From Flavobacterium sp. K5-23 (GTDB taxonomy: Bacteria; Bacteroidota; Bacteroidia; Flavobacteriales; Flavobacteriaceae): a stretch of DNA of 64,000 bases. Where the stretch lies: NCBI RefSeq assembly GCF_023278045.1, contig NZ_CP056783.1, positions 2,575,501 to 2,639,500 of the forward strand, read 5' to 3'. The notes beneath the pieces were generated by a model, which was not told the DNA's origin, made no database searches, and saw only the letters and a program-made list of their open reading frames with translations. A program made the position numbers and the translations under genes. This document shows positions 45,201 through 53,104 of the stretch, in pieces; the stretch's first letter is position 1; each line of letters opens with the position of its first letter.

Positions 45201-46328
45201 ATATTGATGAAAGTAGCCCATGAAAATGGCTTTAAAGCTGTTGTAGCTTATCAGGGAGAAACAGGATATCAATATGCTAAAAAATACAAACCAAAAGCTA
45301 TTATTCTGGACATGAAACTTCCAGGAATTGATGGATGGACAGTTTTAAAATGGCTGAAAGAGGACAAGGAATTAAAACATATTCCAGTGCATGTAATGTC
45401 AGGTATGGATAGGGAAAAATTGGCAAAAGAAATGGGTGCATTTGGTTTCTTAGTGAAACCCATAACAACTGAAAAACTTAAAAATGCTTTTGATTCAATC
45501 GACGTACAGATAAATAAAGTGTTCAAAAAAGTTCTGATTTTGGAAGATGATGTAAATCTTAATTATTCCATTAAAGAGCTAATTCATAACTGTGATAGAA
45601 ATGTTATTTGCATACAAGCACATACATTTAAAGAAGCCGAACATATTTTAAAAAATGATGATATAGATTGTGCAATAATGGATATTGGTTTGCCAGATTC
45701 AAAAAATATTGAGAATATATCAGAACTCAGAAAAATTTCAAAAAACAAGGATATTAATATCATTGTAAATACAGGAAAGGAATTAACAGAAGAGGAAGAA
45801 TTAGTACTTCAAAACAGTGCCAATGGCGTCGTTATAAAAACTAATAATGTAACCGAAAGGTTAAAGGATGAGTTACTTTTATTTTTAGACACGGTTGAAA
45901 CTACTGATAAAAAAACAAGTATTGCGACTCATAATTTATTAGGTGGAGATATATTGAAAGACAAAAAAATTCTGATTGTTGACGATGATATTCGTAATAT
46001 ATATGCGCTTTCGAGTGCTTTGACAGCTAAAGGAGCTTCAATAACAACTGCTTTTAACGGAATCGAAGCTCTTGAAGTTCTTTCTAAAAATACGGATATA
46101 GATATAGTTTTAATGGATATAATGATGCCAGAAATGGATGGATTTGAGGCTACCCGAAAAATAAGGGAAAATGCAAAATGGAAAAATCTTCCTATAATTG
46201 CTCTTACTGCTAAAGCAATGAAAGGGGATAGAGAGGAAATTTTAAATGCAGGAGCATCAGATTACCAGTCTAAACCAATAGACATTCAACAGCTTATTTC
46301 TTTAATTAGTATTTGGATTTACAAATAA
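42267..46328 (+). CDS. Hybrid sensor histidine kinase (NIT-HAMP-GAF-HisKA-HATPase-REC-REC-REC)
   Basis: A 1353-residue membrane kinase. TM1 about 9-27; extracytoplasmic nitrate/nitrite-sensing-like helical domain (SRGISEISFERGYY) to about 290; TM2 about 294-314; HAMP; GAF about 426-575; coiled coil to about 675; HisKA with NMSHELRTPLNS (His683); HATPase (NFLSNALKFT, GTGLGLFISKEL) to about 915. Three receiver domains start near 964, 1087 and 1231, each with an Asp acceptor (ILDMKLPG, IMDIGLPD, LMDIMMPEMDG). First gene of a four-gene operon whose junctions are 0-2 nt or overlap. Confidence 0.93.
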   Translation: MWKSLSIKSQLILVLLLPISGLIYMTISNIKTSLDDYKNIDSSTEKIKNIAVLSRGISEISFERGYYNYSYFDVTKKERYKEEKKKTIDWFLKTQIKDTIISKNLKALLTSLKELQSNIENEKETPATAYVKYSAFNKILNNLIKREIIECESSKLSELVNNYYNYVILKESALLERGTVLQKLINSQNHQGLDYSLLELYFNGKDYVGDANFTLTNFTFDNLNKDLNKFRNSNVFKSHNIDSEMIIGDKLNLSPHLWWEKSSSIISTLTELEGNNLESVLNYTNKEKQSALKSIIILFSIMTLFLIITFFLLYKLVNNLSKSLNFISTTIKKISQGKIIGNPVFSGNSEFVDISNSFNQLLQGMKEQFELSSKISSGNYGSQINLRSPNDTLNKSLNSMSLELSRLYNESVEINEMRKNIFEINQSILDSTDLHEFGMNICQTLVKITQGCQANFYFINKTDNPDQLYKIGGYADDVNTPNVIKIGDGLVGEAVKSNQQKCLNNLPNEYSYISSSLGKSPYFNVLITPISYKNNVIGVIEIGSLENFSAGHEKLMSTVSDSIGNAIEVYIRNEELKISVNEINQKNNTLQVQEEELRQSNDELNKHTMLLQQSEEELRNQAAELEKTNAYLEEKGRELENKNYEIGIKNDELVIAQEELNIKADEIAQGSKYKSEFLANMSHELRTPLNSILILSDLLKENSGGNLSDGQIDNLSVINSSGKDLLNLITDILDISKIEAGKVEIYPEETIVERVFSDMDGLFRAQMEKKKIDFSTTVSEDCPRKLNTDIGKLEQILKNFLSNALKFTPEKGKVSLSFSSGKEKKDFVSPFLNKLKSDEIVCIQIKDNGIGISDINKKKLFQTFQQADSSTSRKYGGTGLGLFISKELAILLGGEVDFNSELNKGSVFSVYIPAIYQIESLKQNESIVDRKVETKQDETIKPSVDTIDLTEHLDDDRKLLSPDDKTILIIEDDAAFAEILMKVAHENGFKAVVAYQGETGYQYAKKYKPKAIILDMKLPGIDGWTVLKWLKEDKELKHIPVHVMSGMDREKLAKEMGAFGFLVKPITTEKLKNAFDSIDVQINKVFKKVLILEDDVNLNYSIKELIHNCDRNVICIQAHTFKEAEHILKNDDIDCAIMDIGLPDSKNIENISELRKISKNKDINIIVNTGKELTEEEELVLQNSANGVVIKTNNVTERLKDELLLFLDTVETTDKKTSIATHNLLGGDILKDKKILIVDDDIRNIYALSSALTAKGASITTAFNGIEALEVLSKNTDIDIVLMDIMMPEMDGFEATRKIRENAKWKNLPIIALTAKAMKGDREEILNAGASDYQSKPIDIQQLISLISIWIYK

Positions 46329-47141
46329 ATGATGACATTCGATGACCTTGAAGATATAATTCTTCTAATAAATAAGCATTATGGTTACGACTTTTCTGGA
46401 TATTCCCGAGCATCTCTGCTTAGGCGAATAAATAGGTATATGGAGGTTTCAAAGTTGGAATCAATATTCAGTTTAAAATTTGAATTGATAAATAATCCTG
46501 AAAAGTTCAACGAATTTATAAATGAAATTGTAGTTAATGTAAGCGAGTTTTTTAGAGACCCTTCTTTCTATAAATCTTTGAGAACAAAAGTATTTCCTTA
46601 TTTGGAAAGCTATCCTAAAATCAATATTTGGAGTGCTGGCTGTTCTTTTGGAGAAGAAACTTATTCTTTGGCTATTCTATTAAAAGAATTAAATTTACTT
46701 CATAAATCTAGATTGTATGCTACAGATATAAGTGATAATGCTATTTCAAAATCTAAAAAAGGGATTTATTCGAATAAAGATTTCAAAGAGTATTCTAATA
46801 ATTATTTTTCTAGTGGAGGCAAAGAATCATTGAATGAGTATTTTGTATCTGACGGAAAAAAATCAATGATAAATTCGGAATTAAAAAAAGACATCCTATT
46901 TACAAAACATAATTTAGTTGCTGATGGAGTTTTTAAAGAATGTCAGCTTATTTTATGTCGTAATGTTTTAATCTATTTTAATGAAGAGTTACAAAATAAA
47001 GTGATAAATTTATTTTATGATAGTTTGCCTATTCATGGATTCTTGGCTTTAGGTAATAAAGAATCGTTACGATTTAGTACTGTTTTTGATAAATTTAAAG
47101 AAATTGATAAAGAACAGAAAATCTTCCAAAAAATAAAATAA
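46329..47141 (+). CDS. cheR: CheR-type protein-glutamate methyltransferase
   Basis: 270 residues, starting immediately after the kinase stop. CheR N-terminal helical domain (about 1-75, HYGYDFSGYSRASLLRRINRYM), then the SAM domain: VVNVSEFFRDPSFY, WSAGCSFGEETYSLAIL (motif I) and LILCRNVLIYFNEEL. Classical CheR methylates chemoreceptor glutamates with SAM. No chemoreceptor, CheA or CheW lies nearby, so the target may be the coiled coil of the hybrid kinase; this is inference. Confidence 0.95.
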   Translation: MMTFDDLEDIILLINKHYGYDFSGYSRASLLRRINRYMEVSKLESIFSLKFELINNPEKFNEFINEIVVNVSEFFRDPSFYKSLRTKVFPYLESYPKINIWSAGCSFGEETYSLAILLKELNLLHKSRLYATDISDNAISKSKKGIYSNKDFKEYSNNYFSSGGKESLNEYFVSDGKKSMINSELKKDILFTKHNLVADGVFKECQLILCRNVLIYFNEELQNKVINLFYDSLPIHGFLALGNKESLRFSTVFDKFKEIDKEQKIFQKIK

Positions 47142-47142
47142 T

Positions 47143-47700
47143 ATGGAAATGATTATAATTGGTGGTTCAGCGGGTTCTTTTGATTGTATTTTATCCATTC
47201 TTAAAGGATTGGATAAAAGGCTACAGATTCCTATTGTTATTGTTTTACACAGGTTGAAAAATGCCAGTTCAATGCTAGAAAAACATTTACAGTTACATAC
47301 TCATTATACCGTTAAAGAAGCCGAAGATAAAGAATTTATTAAAAATGCGTATATCTATACAGCCCCAACGGATTATCATTTATTATTAGAGGAAAATTTA
47401 AGTTTTTCATTAGACAATTCTGAGAAAGTGAATTACAGTCGTCCTTCGATTGATGTTACTTTCGAATCATTTTCTTATGTTTTAAAAGAGTATTGTTGTG
47501 GAATACTATTATCAGGTTCTAATAAAGACGGTGCCAAAGGTTTGAAACAAATAGCTGAAAATGGGGGTTTAACCATAGTGCAAGATTACAATGAAGCTGA
47601 ATTTGATGTAATGCCACAATCAGCTATAAGTCTATATAATAATCATAATGTTTTAACAGTAAATAATATAATTAAAAAACTCAATCTTAATGTCGAATAA
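47143..47700 (+). CDS. cheB: CheB-type methylesterase domain protein (no receiver)
   Basis: 185 residues covering only the catalytic domain. The triad is visible: Ser in IIGGSAGSFD (about residue 8), His in IVLHRLKNAS, Asp in LLSGSNKDGAKGLKQI. The N-terminal receiver of regulated CheB is absent, so control must come from another protein, for example the receivers in the genes on either side. It overlaps the next gene by 11 nt. Confidence 0.94.
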   Translation: MEMIIIGGSAGSFDCILSILKGLDKRLQIPIVIVLHRLKNASSMLEKHLQLHTHYTVKEAEDKEFIKNAYIYTAPTDYHLLLEENLSFSLDNSEKVNYSRPSIDVTFESFSYVLKEYCCGILLSGSNKDGAKGLKQIAENGGLTIVQDYNEAEFDVMPQSAISLYNNHNVLTVNNIIKKLNLNVE

Positions 47701-48790
47701 AAAACATACACTTTTATTAGTAGATGATTTACCTCAAAATCTGGTTGCTTTAAAAAGCATACTTGAGCGTCCTGATAGAGAGATCATTACCTGTCTATCA
47801 GGGAATGAGGCTTTACAAATATTATTAAAAAATAAAATATCATTAATTTTAGTTGATGTTCAAATGCCAGATATGGATGGCTACGAATTTGTTGAGATTG
47901 TAAAGAATCACCCCGACACCAAATTTATACCTACAATCTTTGTAACTGCAATAAGTGACGAGCCAAAGTATTTAAGCAAAGCGTATGATTTAGGAGCTAT
48001 TGATTTTTTATTCAAACCGTTAATTACTGAAGTTACACGTAAAAAAGTAGATTCTTTTTTACGTATATGGGATTACGAGCAAGAATTAAAAGGCTTGAAT
48101 GAAAAACTAGTTCAAAAAAATAATGAATTAGAACAGTTCGCACATATTATAGCGCATGATTTAAAAACTCCTTTGGGTAATATTCAAGTTTTAATTGATT
48201 TAATTGAAGAGGATCATATTATTGATAATGACAAAAGTGAGCTTGCTGTGTTGTTTGATATGGTGAAGACTTCTTCTAAAAGTATGTCAAAACTTATAGA
48301 AGATTTACTCTATTACAGTAAAAATGTTCAAAACAATGAAGGAAAAGTAAATGTAAATATCGCTGATGCATTAGATGGGGTATTAAAACTTATAAATCAT
48401 TCAGAGAAAGTACATATAGAAAAAGTAAACTTAAATCATGAAATTCTTTTTCAACCTATAGCATTTCATCAAATATTATCTAACCTTTTATCGAATGCCA
48501 TAAAATATAATGATAAAGATAAAATTGTAATCACAATAGCATTTGATCCTGAAGCTAATTCCTTATCGGTTTTAGATAACGGTCCAGGAATTGATGAGAA
48601 ATACCATAAATTAGTTTTCGAAATGTTTCAAACATTAGGCAATAGGTCTAGTGGAGAAAGTAGTACGGGAATTGGTTTAAGTTTAGTGAAAAAATTAGTA
48701 GAAAGAAATGATGTTAATATTGTGATTAATAACATCCTTAATTCAGGAAGCGAATTTTTAATTACGGATTTGAAATTTGAAAACAATTAA
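47690..48790 (+). CDS. Response regulator-histidine kinase (REC-HisKA-HATPase)
   Basis: 366 residues. Receiver domain about 1-120 with Asp in LILVDVQMPDMDGYEF; HisKA with FAHIIAHDLKTPLGNIQ (His about 155); HATPase with NLLSNAIKYN and STGIGLSLVKKL. No membrane segment, so it is a soluble relay kinase that may take phosphate from the hybrid kinase. Its start overlaps cheB, showing translational coupling. Last gene of the operon. Confidence 0.93.
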   Translation: MSNKKHTLLLVDDLPQNLVALKSILERPDREIITCLSGNEALQILLKNKISLILVDVQMPDMDGYEFVEIVKNHPDTKFIPTIFVTAISDEPKYLSKAYDLGAIDFLFKPLITEVTRKKVDSFLRIWDYEQELKGLNEKLVQKNNELEQFAHIIAHDLKTPLGNIQVLIDLIEEDHIIDNDKSELAVLFDMVKTSSKSMSKLIEDLLYYSKNVQNNEGKVNVNIADALDGVLKLINHSEKVHIEKVNLNHEILFQPIAFHQILSNLLSNAIKYNDKDKIVITIAFDPEANSLSVLDNGPGIDEKYHKLVFEMFQTLGNRSSGESSTGIGLSLVKKLVERNDVNIVINNILNSGSEFLITDLKFENN

Positions 48791-48951
48791 TTAAGTTCAT
48801 CAGGAATATTTACAATAATTAACGAGGATATTTATATTCAATTTGTGAATGTAATAATTTAAATCCTTCCATTTAGTAATGAAGTTTTCCATCTGTTGGT
48901 TTATTTATCTTTTACTAAAAAGCATTTTTCAACAACTAATATATGCGTGTT

Positions 48952-48977
48952 TTGTTCCTAAAAAAATAATACCTTTG
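48952..48977 (+). promoter_or_regulatory. Candidate promoter of ettA
   Basis: TACCTTTG (48970-48977) is an exact TAnnTTTG box; a TTG at 48952-48954 is 15 nt upstream, slightly short spacing. It would give a leader of about 95 nt. The rest of the 290-nt gap 48791-49079 shows nothing else. Confidence 0.45.
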
Positions 48978-49079
48978 CAGCGTAAAAATTAAACGAATTT
49001 TTAGTGCCTATTGTGGATTGAACTGTTTTAAGATATTTTCAATTAGCCAATAATTCATTAATACAATTAAATAAAAATT

Positions 49080-50774
49080 ATGTCAGACGATAAAAAAGTA
49101 ATTTTCTCAATGTCAAAATTGAGTAAAACTTATCAAGGAGCAGATAAACCCGTTCTTAAAAACATCTATTTAAGCTTTTTCTACGGAGCTAAAATTGGTA
49201 TTCTAGGTCTTAACGGATCAGGAAAATCTTCATTATTAAAAATTATTGCCGGGGTTGATAAAAATTACCAAGGTGATGTAGTATTTGCTCCAGGTTACAG
49301 TGTTGGTTATTTAGAGCAAGAACCAATTCTTGATGACAGTAAAACGGTTATCGAAATTGTACGTGAAGGTGTTGCCGAAACAATGGCAGTTCTAGAAGAG
49401 TTCAATCAAATCAATGATAGTTTTGGTCTTCCTGAGGTTTATGAAGATGCTGACAAAATGGAGAAATTGATGGACCGTCAGGCTTTATTGCAAGATAAAA
49501 TTGATGCTCTTGGTGCTTGGGAAATTGATACTAAATTAGAAATAGCTATGGATGCATTACGTACTCCAGATGCTGATACTCCTATAAAAAACCTTTCTGG
49601 TGGAGAACGCCGTCGTGTGGCTCTATGTCGTTTGTTATTGCAACAACCTGATGTTTTGTTACTGGATGAGCCTACGAATCACTTGGATGCGGAAAGTGTA
49701 CTTTGGTTAGAACAACATTTAGCGCAATACGCAGGAACAGTTATCGCTGTAACGCACGATAGATATTTCCTTGATAATGTAGCAGGATGGATTTTAGAGT
49801 TGGATAGAGGAGAAGGTATTCCTTGGAAAGGGAATTACTCTTCTTGGTTAGACCAAAAATCAAGCCGTATGGCTTTAGAAGAAAAAGTAGTTTCTAAAAG
49901 AAGAAAAAACTTGGAACGTGAGTTGGACTGGGTTCGTCAAGGAGCCAAAGGTCGTCAAACGAAACAAAAAGCACGTTTACAGAACTACGATAAATTGTTG
50001 AATGAAGATCAAAAAGCATTAGACGAGAAATTAGAAATCTATATCCCGAATGGTCCCCGTTTAGGAACTAATGTAATAGAAGCAAAAGGTGTCGCTAAAG
50101 CATATGGTGATAAATTACTGTATGACAACTTGAACTTTACTTTACCTCAGGCTGGAATTGTTGGAATTATCGGGCCAAACGGTGCGGGTAAATCGACTAT
50201 TTTCAGAATGATTATGGGAGAAGAAAAGCCAGATGCTGGAGAGTTTTCGATAGGAGATACAGTAAAAATCGCTTATGTAGATCAAGCACACTCTAATATT
50301 GATCCTAATAAATCAATCTGGGAAAACTTCTGTGATGGTCAAGAATTGATTATGATGGGAGGACGCCAGGTGAATTCTCGTGCTTATTTAAGCCGTTTTA
50401 ACTTTGGTGGTAGCGATCAAAACAAGAAAGTATCTACACTTTCAGGAGGAGAGCGTAACCGTTTACACCTTGCAATGACTTTGAAAGAAGAAGGAAACGT
50501 ATTGTTACTGGATGAGCCTACGAATGATTTGGATATTAATACTTTGCGTGCACTTGAAGAAGGTTTAGATAACTTTGCTGGTTGTGCGGTAGTAATTTCT
50601 CACGACAGATGGTTCTTAGACAGAATTTGTACACACATTCTAGCTTTCGAAGGTGATTCTGAAGTGTATTACTTTGAAGGTGGTTTCTCTGAATATGAAG
50701 AAAATAAAAAGAAACGTTTAGGTGGTGATTTAACTCCAAAACGTTTGAAATACAGAAAATTAATCAGAAGTTAA
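49080..50774 (+). CDS. ettA: Energy-dependent translational throttle protein EttA (ABC-F)
   Basis: A 564-residue ABC-F ATPase with two nucleotide-binding domains: first Walker A GLNGSGKSSLLK (about residue 43), signature LSGGERRRVALCRLL, Walker B LLLDEPTNHLDAES; second Walker A GPNGAGKSTIFRMI, LSGGERNRLHLAM, LLLDEPTNDLDINT. The linker (about 245-325) is the P-site tRNA interaction motif. It binds the ribosomal E site and tunes translation with ATP/ADP level. Confidence 0.95.
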   Translation: MSDDKKVIFSMSKLSKTYQGADKPVLKNIYLSFFYGAKIGILGLNGSGKSSLLKIIAGVDKNYQGDVVFAPGYSVGYLEQEPILDDSKTVIEIVREGVAETMAVLEEFNQINDSFGLPEVYEDADKMEKLMDRQALLQDKIDALGAWEIDTKLEIAMDALRTPDADTPIKNLSGGERRRVALCRLLLQQPDVLLLDEPTNHLDAESVLWLEQHLAQYAGTVIAVTHDRYFLDNVAGWILELDRGEGIPWKGNYSSWLDQKSSRMALEEKVVSKRRKNLERELDWVRQGAKGRQTKQKARLQNYDKLLNEDQKALDEKLEIYIPNGPRLGTNVIEAKGVAKAYGDKLLYDNLNFTLPQAGIVGIIGPNGAGKSTIFRMIMGEEKPDAGEFSIGDTVKIAYVDQAHSNIDPNKSIWENFCDGQELIMMGGRQVNSRAYLSRFNFGGSDQNKKVSTLSGGERNRLHLAMTLKEEGNVLLLDEPTNDLDINTLRALEEGLDNFAGCAVVISHDRWFLDRICTHILAFEGDSEVYYFEGGFSEYEENKKKRLGGDLTPKRLKYRKLIRS

Positions 50775-50797
50775 TTTTTACAATTACACACAAAAAA

Positions 50798-50828
50798 AGA
50801 GGATGTCTACTAGGCATCCTCTTTTTTT
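50798..50828 (+). terminator. Intrinsic terminator after ettA
   Basis: AGAGGATG pairs with CATCCTCT around TCTACTAGG and runs into TTTTTTT. The T tract reaches the stop codon of the small convergent gene at 50827. Confidence 0.92.
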
Positions 50829-50955
50829 ATTTCTTTTTCTTATCGCTATTCATCAATAGTAGTACTGCGGCAACTAAACCAATGCAAACAAAACCGAAGA
50901 CAAAAACAATGATAATCGAACCGTTATCCCAATTAAATAGTGCCAAGTTTTTCAT
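50827..50955 (-). CDS. Small single-pass membrane protein, 42 residues
   Basis: Translation from ATG 50955 gives MKNLALFNWDNGS, a hydrophobic helix of about 22 residues (IIIVFVFGFVCIGLVAAVLLL) and a basic tail (MNSDKKKK), then TAA. The membrane helix with positive-inside tail and the low-bias composition look like a genuine small gene. It is convergent with ettA. No function known. Confidence 0.7.
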   Translation of the reverse strand: MKNLALFNWDNGSIIIVFVFGFVCIGLVAAVLLLMNSDKKKK

Positions 50956-51024
50956 ATTTCTTTTTTTATTTCAAAAATAGAAAATTCAACAGCTAAAGTA
51001 TATGATATTAGTCAGTTTTTTTAT

Positions 51025-51441
51025 TTAATCTAAAAATTTTGATTTTAATTCCAGTGTTGGAATCATACAGCTATCTTTTTTACCATACCATTTGTAACGG
51101 TTTTTGGCCACGTAATCATATATAACATTGCTTAATGCTGTAGGCAGAATTTTAAAAATTGTTGCAAACGAGAATAGCCCACCAAGATTTTTTGCAATTT
51201 CTAATGCTGCTTCCGATTTATAATAATAAGCAATACCGGGTTGGTACAATATTATGCTATCAATTTTTTGCGTGTCAATTCCAATATGTTTAATAATCTC
51301 CTGACCAATCTCCGACTGTAAAGAAGCGAATCTAAAAACATCTTTTTTATCGTGTTTAATAACAAATTGAACAGCTGAGTCACACAAATTGCAAACGCCA
51401 TCAAAGAGTATTATTTTTTTATTTTGAGGAAGGTTTAGCAT
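51025..51441 (-). CDS. DCC family thiol-disulphide oxidoreductase-like protein (DUF393)
   Basis: From ATG 51441 (MLNLPQNKKIILFDGVCNLC) the protein has 138 residues. The DGVCNLCD motif gives the family its name (D-C-C), and FASLQSEIGQEII and RYKWYGKKDSC follow. A longer frame from 51516 reads through repeat DNA and is not preferred. DCC proteins have a thioredoxin-like fold; the substrate is unknown. Confidence 0.88.
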   Translation of the reverse strand: MLNLPQNKKIILFDGVCNLCDSAVQFVIKHDKKDVFRFASLQSEIGQEIIKHIGIDTQKIDSIILYQPGIAYYYKSEAALEIAKNLGGLFSFATIFKILPTALSNVIYDYVAKNRYKWYGKKDSCMIPTLELKSKFLD

Positions 51442-51485
51442 ACATTTTAATTGTTTTATTGTTCCTGGAGGGACGAGATTCCGAG

Positions 51486-52430
51486 TCATTTCGTTGTGTT
51501 GCAAGAGACGGAGCAATGGAATCTCATACAGTATTTCTTCAATCTATTTCCGTAATCTAAGTCATTGCGAGGGACGAAGTAATCTCATTCAGTATTTCCG
51601 TTCCAATTAATTTCCGTAATCTAAGTCATTGCGAGGAACGAAGCAATCTCATCCAGTATTTCTTCAATCTATTTCCGTAATCTAAGTCATTGCGAGGAAC
51701 GAAGCAATCTCATCCAGTATTTCCGTTCCAATTAATTTCCGTAATCTAAGTCATTGCGAGGAACGAAGCAATCCCATACAGTATTTCCATTCCAATAAAT
51801 TTTTATTTTGTTTGTCGATGTGTTTTAGTGTGTTTGCTTCGTTCCTCGCAATGACTCAGTTTGTCTATTTTGTTTGTGGGCTTATTTTAGTTCAATTTCC
51901 TCGTTCCTCGCAAAGACTCAGTTTGTCGATTTTTATTGTCGACTTGTTTTAGTGTGTTTGCTTCGTTCCTCGCAATGACTCTAATTGTGTACTCTGTTTG
52001 TCGATTTTTATTGTCGACTTGTTTTAGTGTGTTTGCTTCGTTCCTCGCAATGACTCAGTTTGTCTATTTTGTTTGTGGGCTTATTTTAGTTCAATTTCCT
52101 CGTTCCTCGCAAAGACTCAGTTTGTCGATTTTTATTGTCGACTTGTTTTAGTGTGTTTGCTTCGTTCCTCGCAATGACTCTAATTGTGTACTCTGTTTGT
52201 CGATTTTTATTGTCGACTTGTTTTAGTGTGTTTGCTTCGTTCCTCGCAATGACTCTAATTGTGTACTCTGTTTGTCCACTTTGTATGTCTACTTGTTTTA
52301 GTGTGTTTACTTCGTTCCTTGAATTGACTCAGTTTGTGTACTCTGTTTGTCGACATATTATAGTGCGATTGCTTCGTTCCTAGCAATGACTCAGTTTGTG
52401 TTTTCTGTTTATAGACTAGTTTATTATTCT
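51486..52430. repeat. Palindromic repeat island, left part
   Basis: From 51486 to about 51785 the arm GTCATTGCGAGGAACGAAGC recurs in direct orientation (starts at 51561, 51625, 51686 and 51750, plus a worn copy near 51486). From about 51837 to 52400 the inverse arm GCTTCGTTCCTCGCAATGAC recurs about nine times with spacers such as TTTTTATTGTCGACTTG. Blocks of about 120-200 bp are themselves duplicated. Open frames here (51936-52562) only echo the repeats. Confidence 0.9.
51750..51855. repeat. Complete 106-bp palindromic element, copy 1
   Basis: Begins GTCATTGCGAGGAACGAAGC and ends with its exact reverse complement (22-bp perfect arms), around a centre that includes GTCGATGTGTTTTAGTG. It is the same length as copy 2 at 52853-52958, which defines the unit. 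Confidence 0.85.
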
Positions 52431-52729
52431 GTCATAATATCTTTAATTTCATCAAATAAATCGATCCAATTTGGGTTTACCGAACGAATCAATTCATTCT
52501 TCGTCTCTCTTGAACCTGCTTTTATTTGTTTTTCTCTTGCAATCGCATCACCAATCCATTGATATTGTTCATAATAAACTAATATGTCTAAATTATAACG
52601 AGCTGAGAATGAATTTGGATTTCTTTTTTCTTTATGATTTAAAACACGTTGGGGAAGATTAGCCGTAACACCAGTATAAACAACTGTTTGGTATTTATTT
52701 GTAATGATATAAATAAATCCTGGTTTCAT
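52424..52729 (-). CDS. GIY-YIG nuclease superfamily protein
   Basis: A 101-residue single-domain protein. The fold's core is GFIYIITNKYQTVVYTGVT (the GIY and YIG strands), followed by the catalytic Arg in NLPQRVLNHK, the metal-binding Glu in AIAREKQIK and the terminal Asn in VNPNW. Such stand-alone URI/YhbQ-type nucleases cut DNA hairpins or branched DNA. It lies between two halves of a palindromic repeat island (51486-52430 and 52790-53095), with its stop against the repeats, as RAYT genes lie between REPs. Confidence 0.93.
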   Translation of the reverse strand: MKPGFIYIITNKYQTVVYTGVTANLPQRVLNHKEKRNPNSFSARYNLDILVYYEQYQWIGDAIAREKQIKAGSRETKNELIRSVNPNWIDLFDEIKDIMTE

Positions 52730-52789
52730 ATAGACTTTTTTATTACTTGAAATTTAATGAATTTAATTCATTTAATCATTTTATTTGCT

Positions 52790-53095
52790 GATTCGTTACT
52801 AGGGCCGAAGCAATCTCATTGAGTATTTCTTCAATCTATTTTGGTAATATAAGTCATTGCGAGGAACGAAGCAATCTCATCCAGTATTTCCGTTCCAATA
52901 AGCTTTCATTTTGTTTGTCGATGTGTTTTAGTGTGTTTGCTTCGTTCCTCGCAATGACTCTGCTTGTCGATGTGTTTTAGTGTAATTGATTCGTTCTTCG
53001 TAAAGACTCAGTTTGTCGATTTTGTTTGTCGACATATCATAGTGTGATTGCTTTCGCCCCGACGAACAGGTCGTTCCTCGCAATTACCATAAGAT
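52790..53095. repeat. Palindromic repeat island, right part
   Basis: Contains a partial copy (52803-52850), a complete 106-bp element (52853-52958) and worn inverse arms up to 53095, the last carrying the words CGACGAACAGGTCGTTCCTCGC also seen at the left window edge. The island ends 10 nt from the mutS2 stop. Confidence 0.88.
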
Positions 53096-53104
53096 AACTG
53101 AACA

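Noticed and set aside
51936..52562. Three plus-strand open frames with repeated MSTCFSVFASFLAMT
   Set aside because: They are translations of the palindromic repeat units; the periodic peptide follows the DNA repeat, and no start signal or family is seen.
51486..53095. CRISPR array
   Set aside because: The repeats occur in both orientations, the spacing is irregular and the 'spacers' are themselves repeated; no cas genes.
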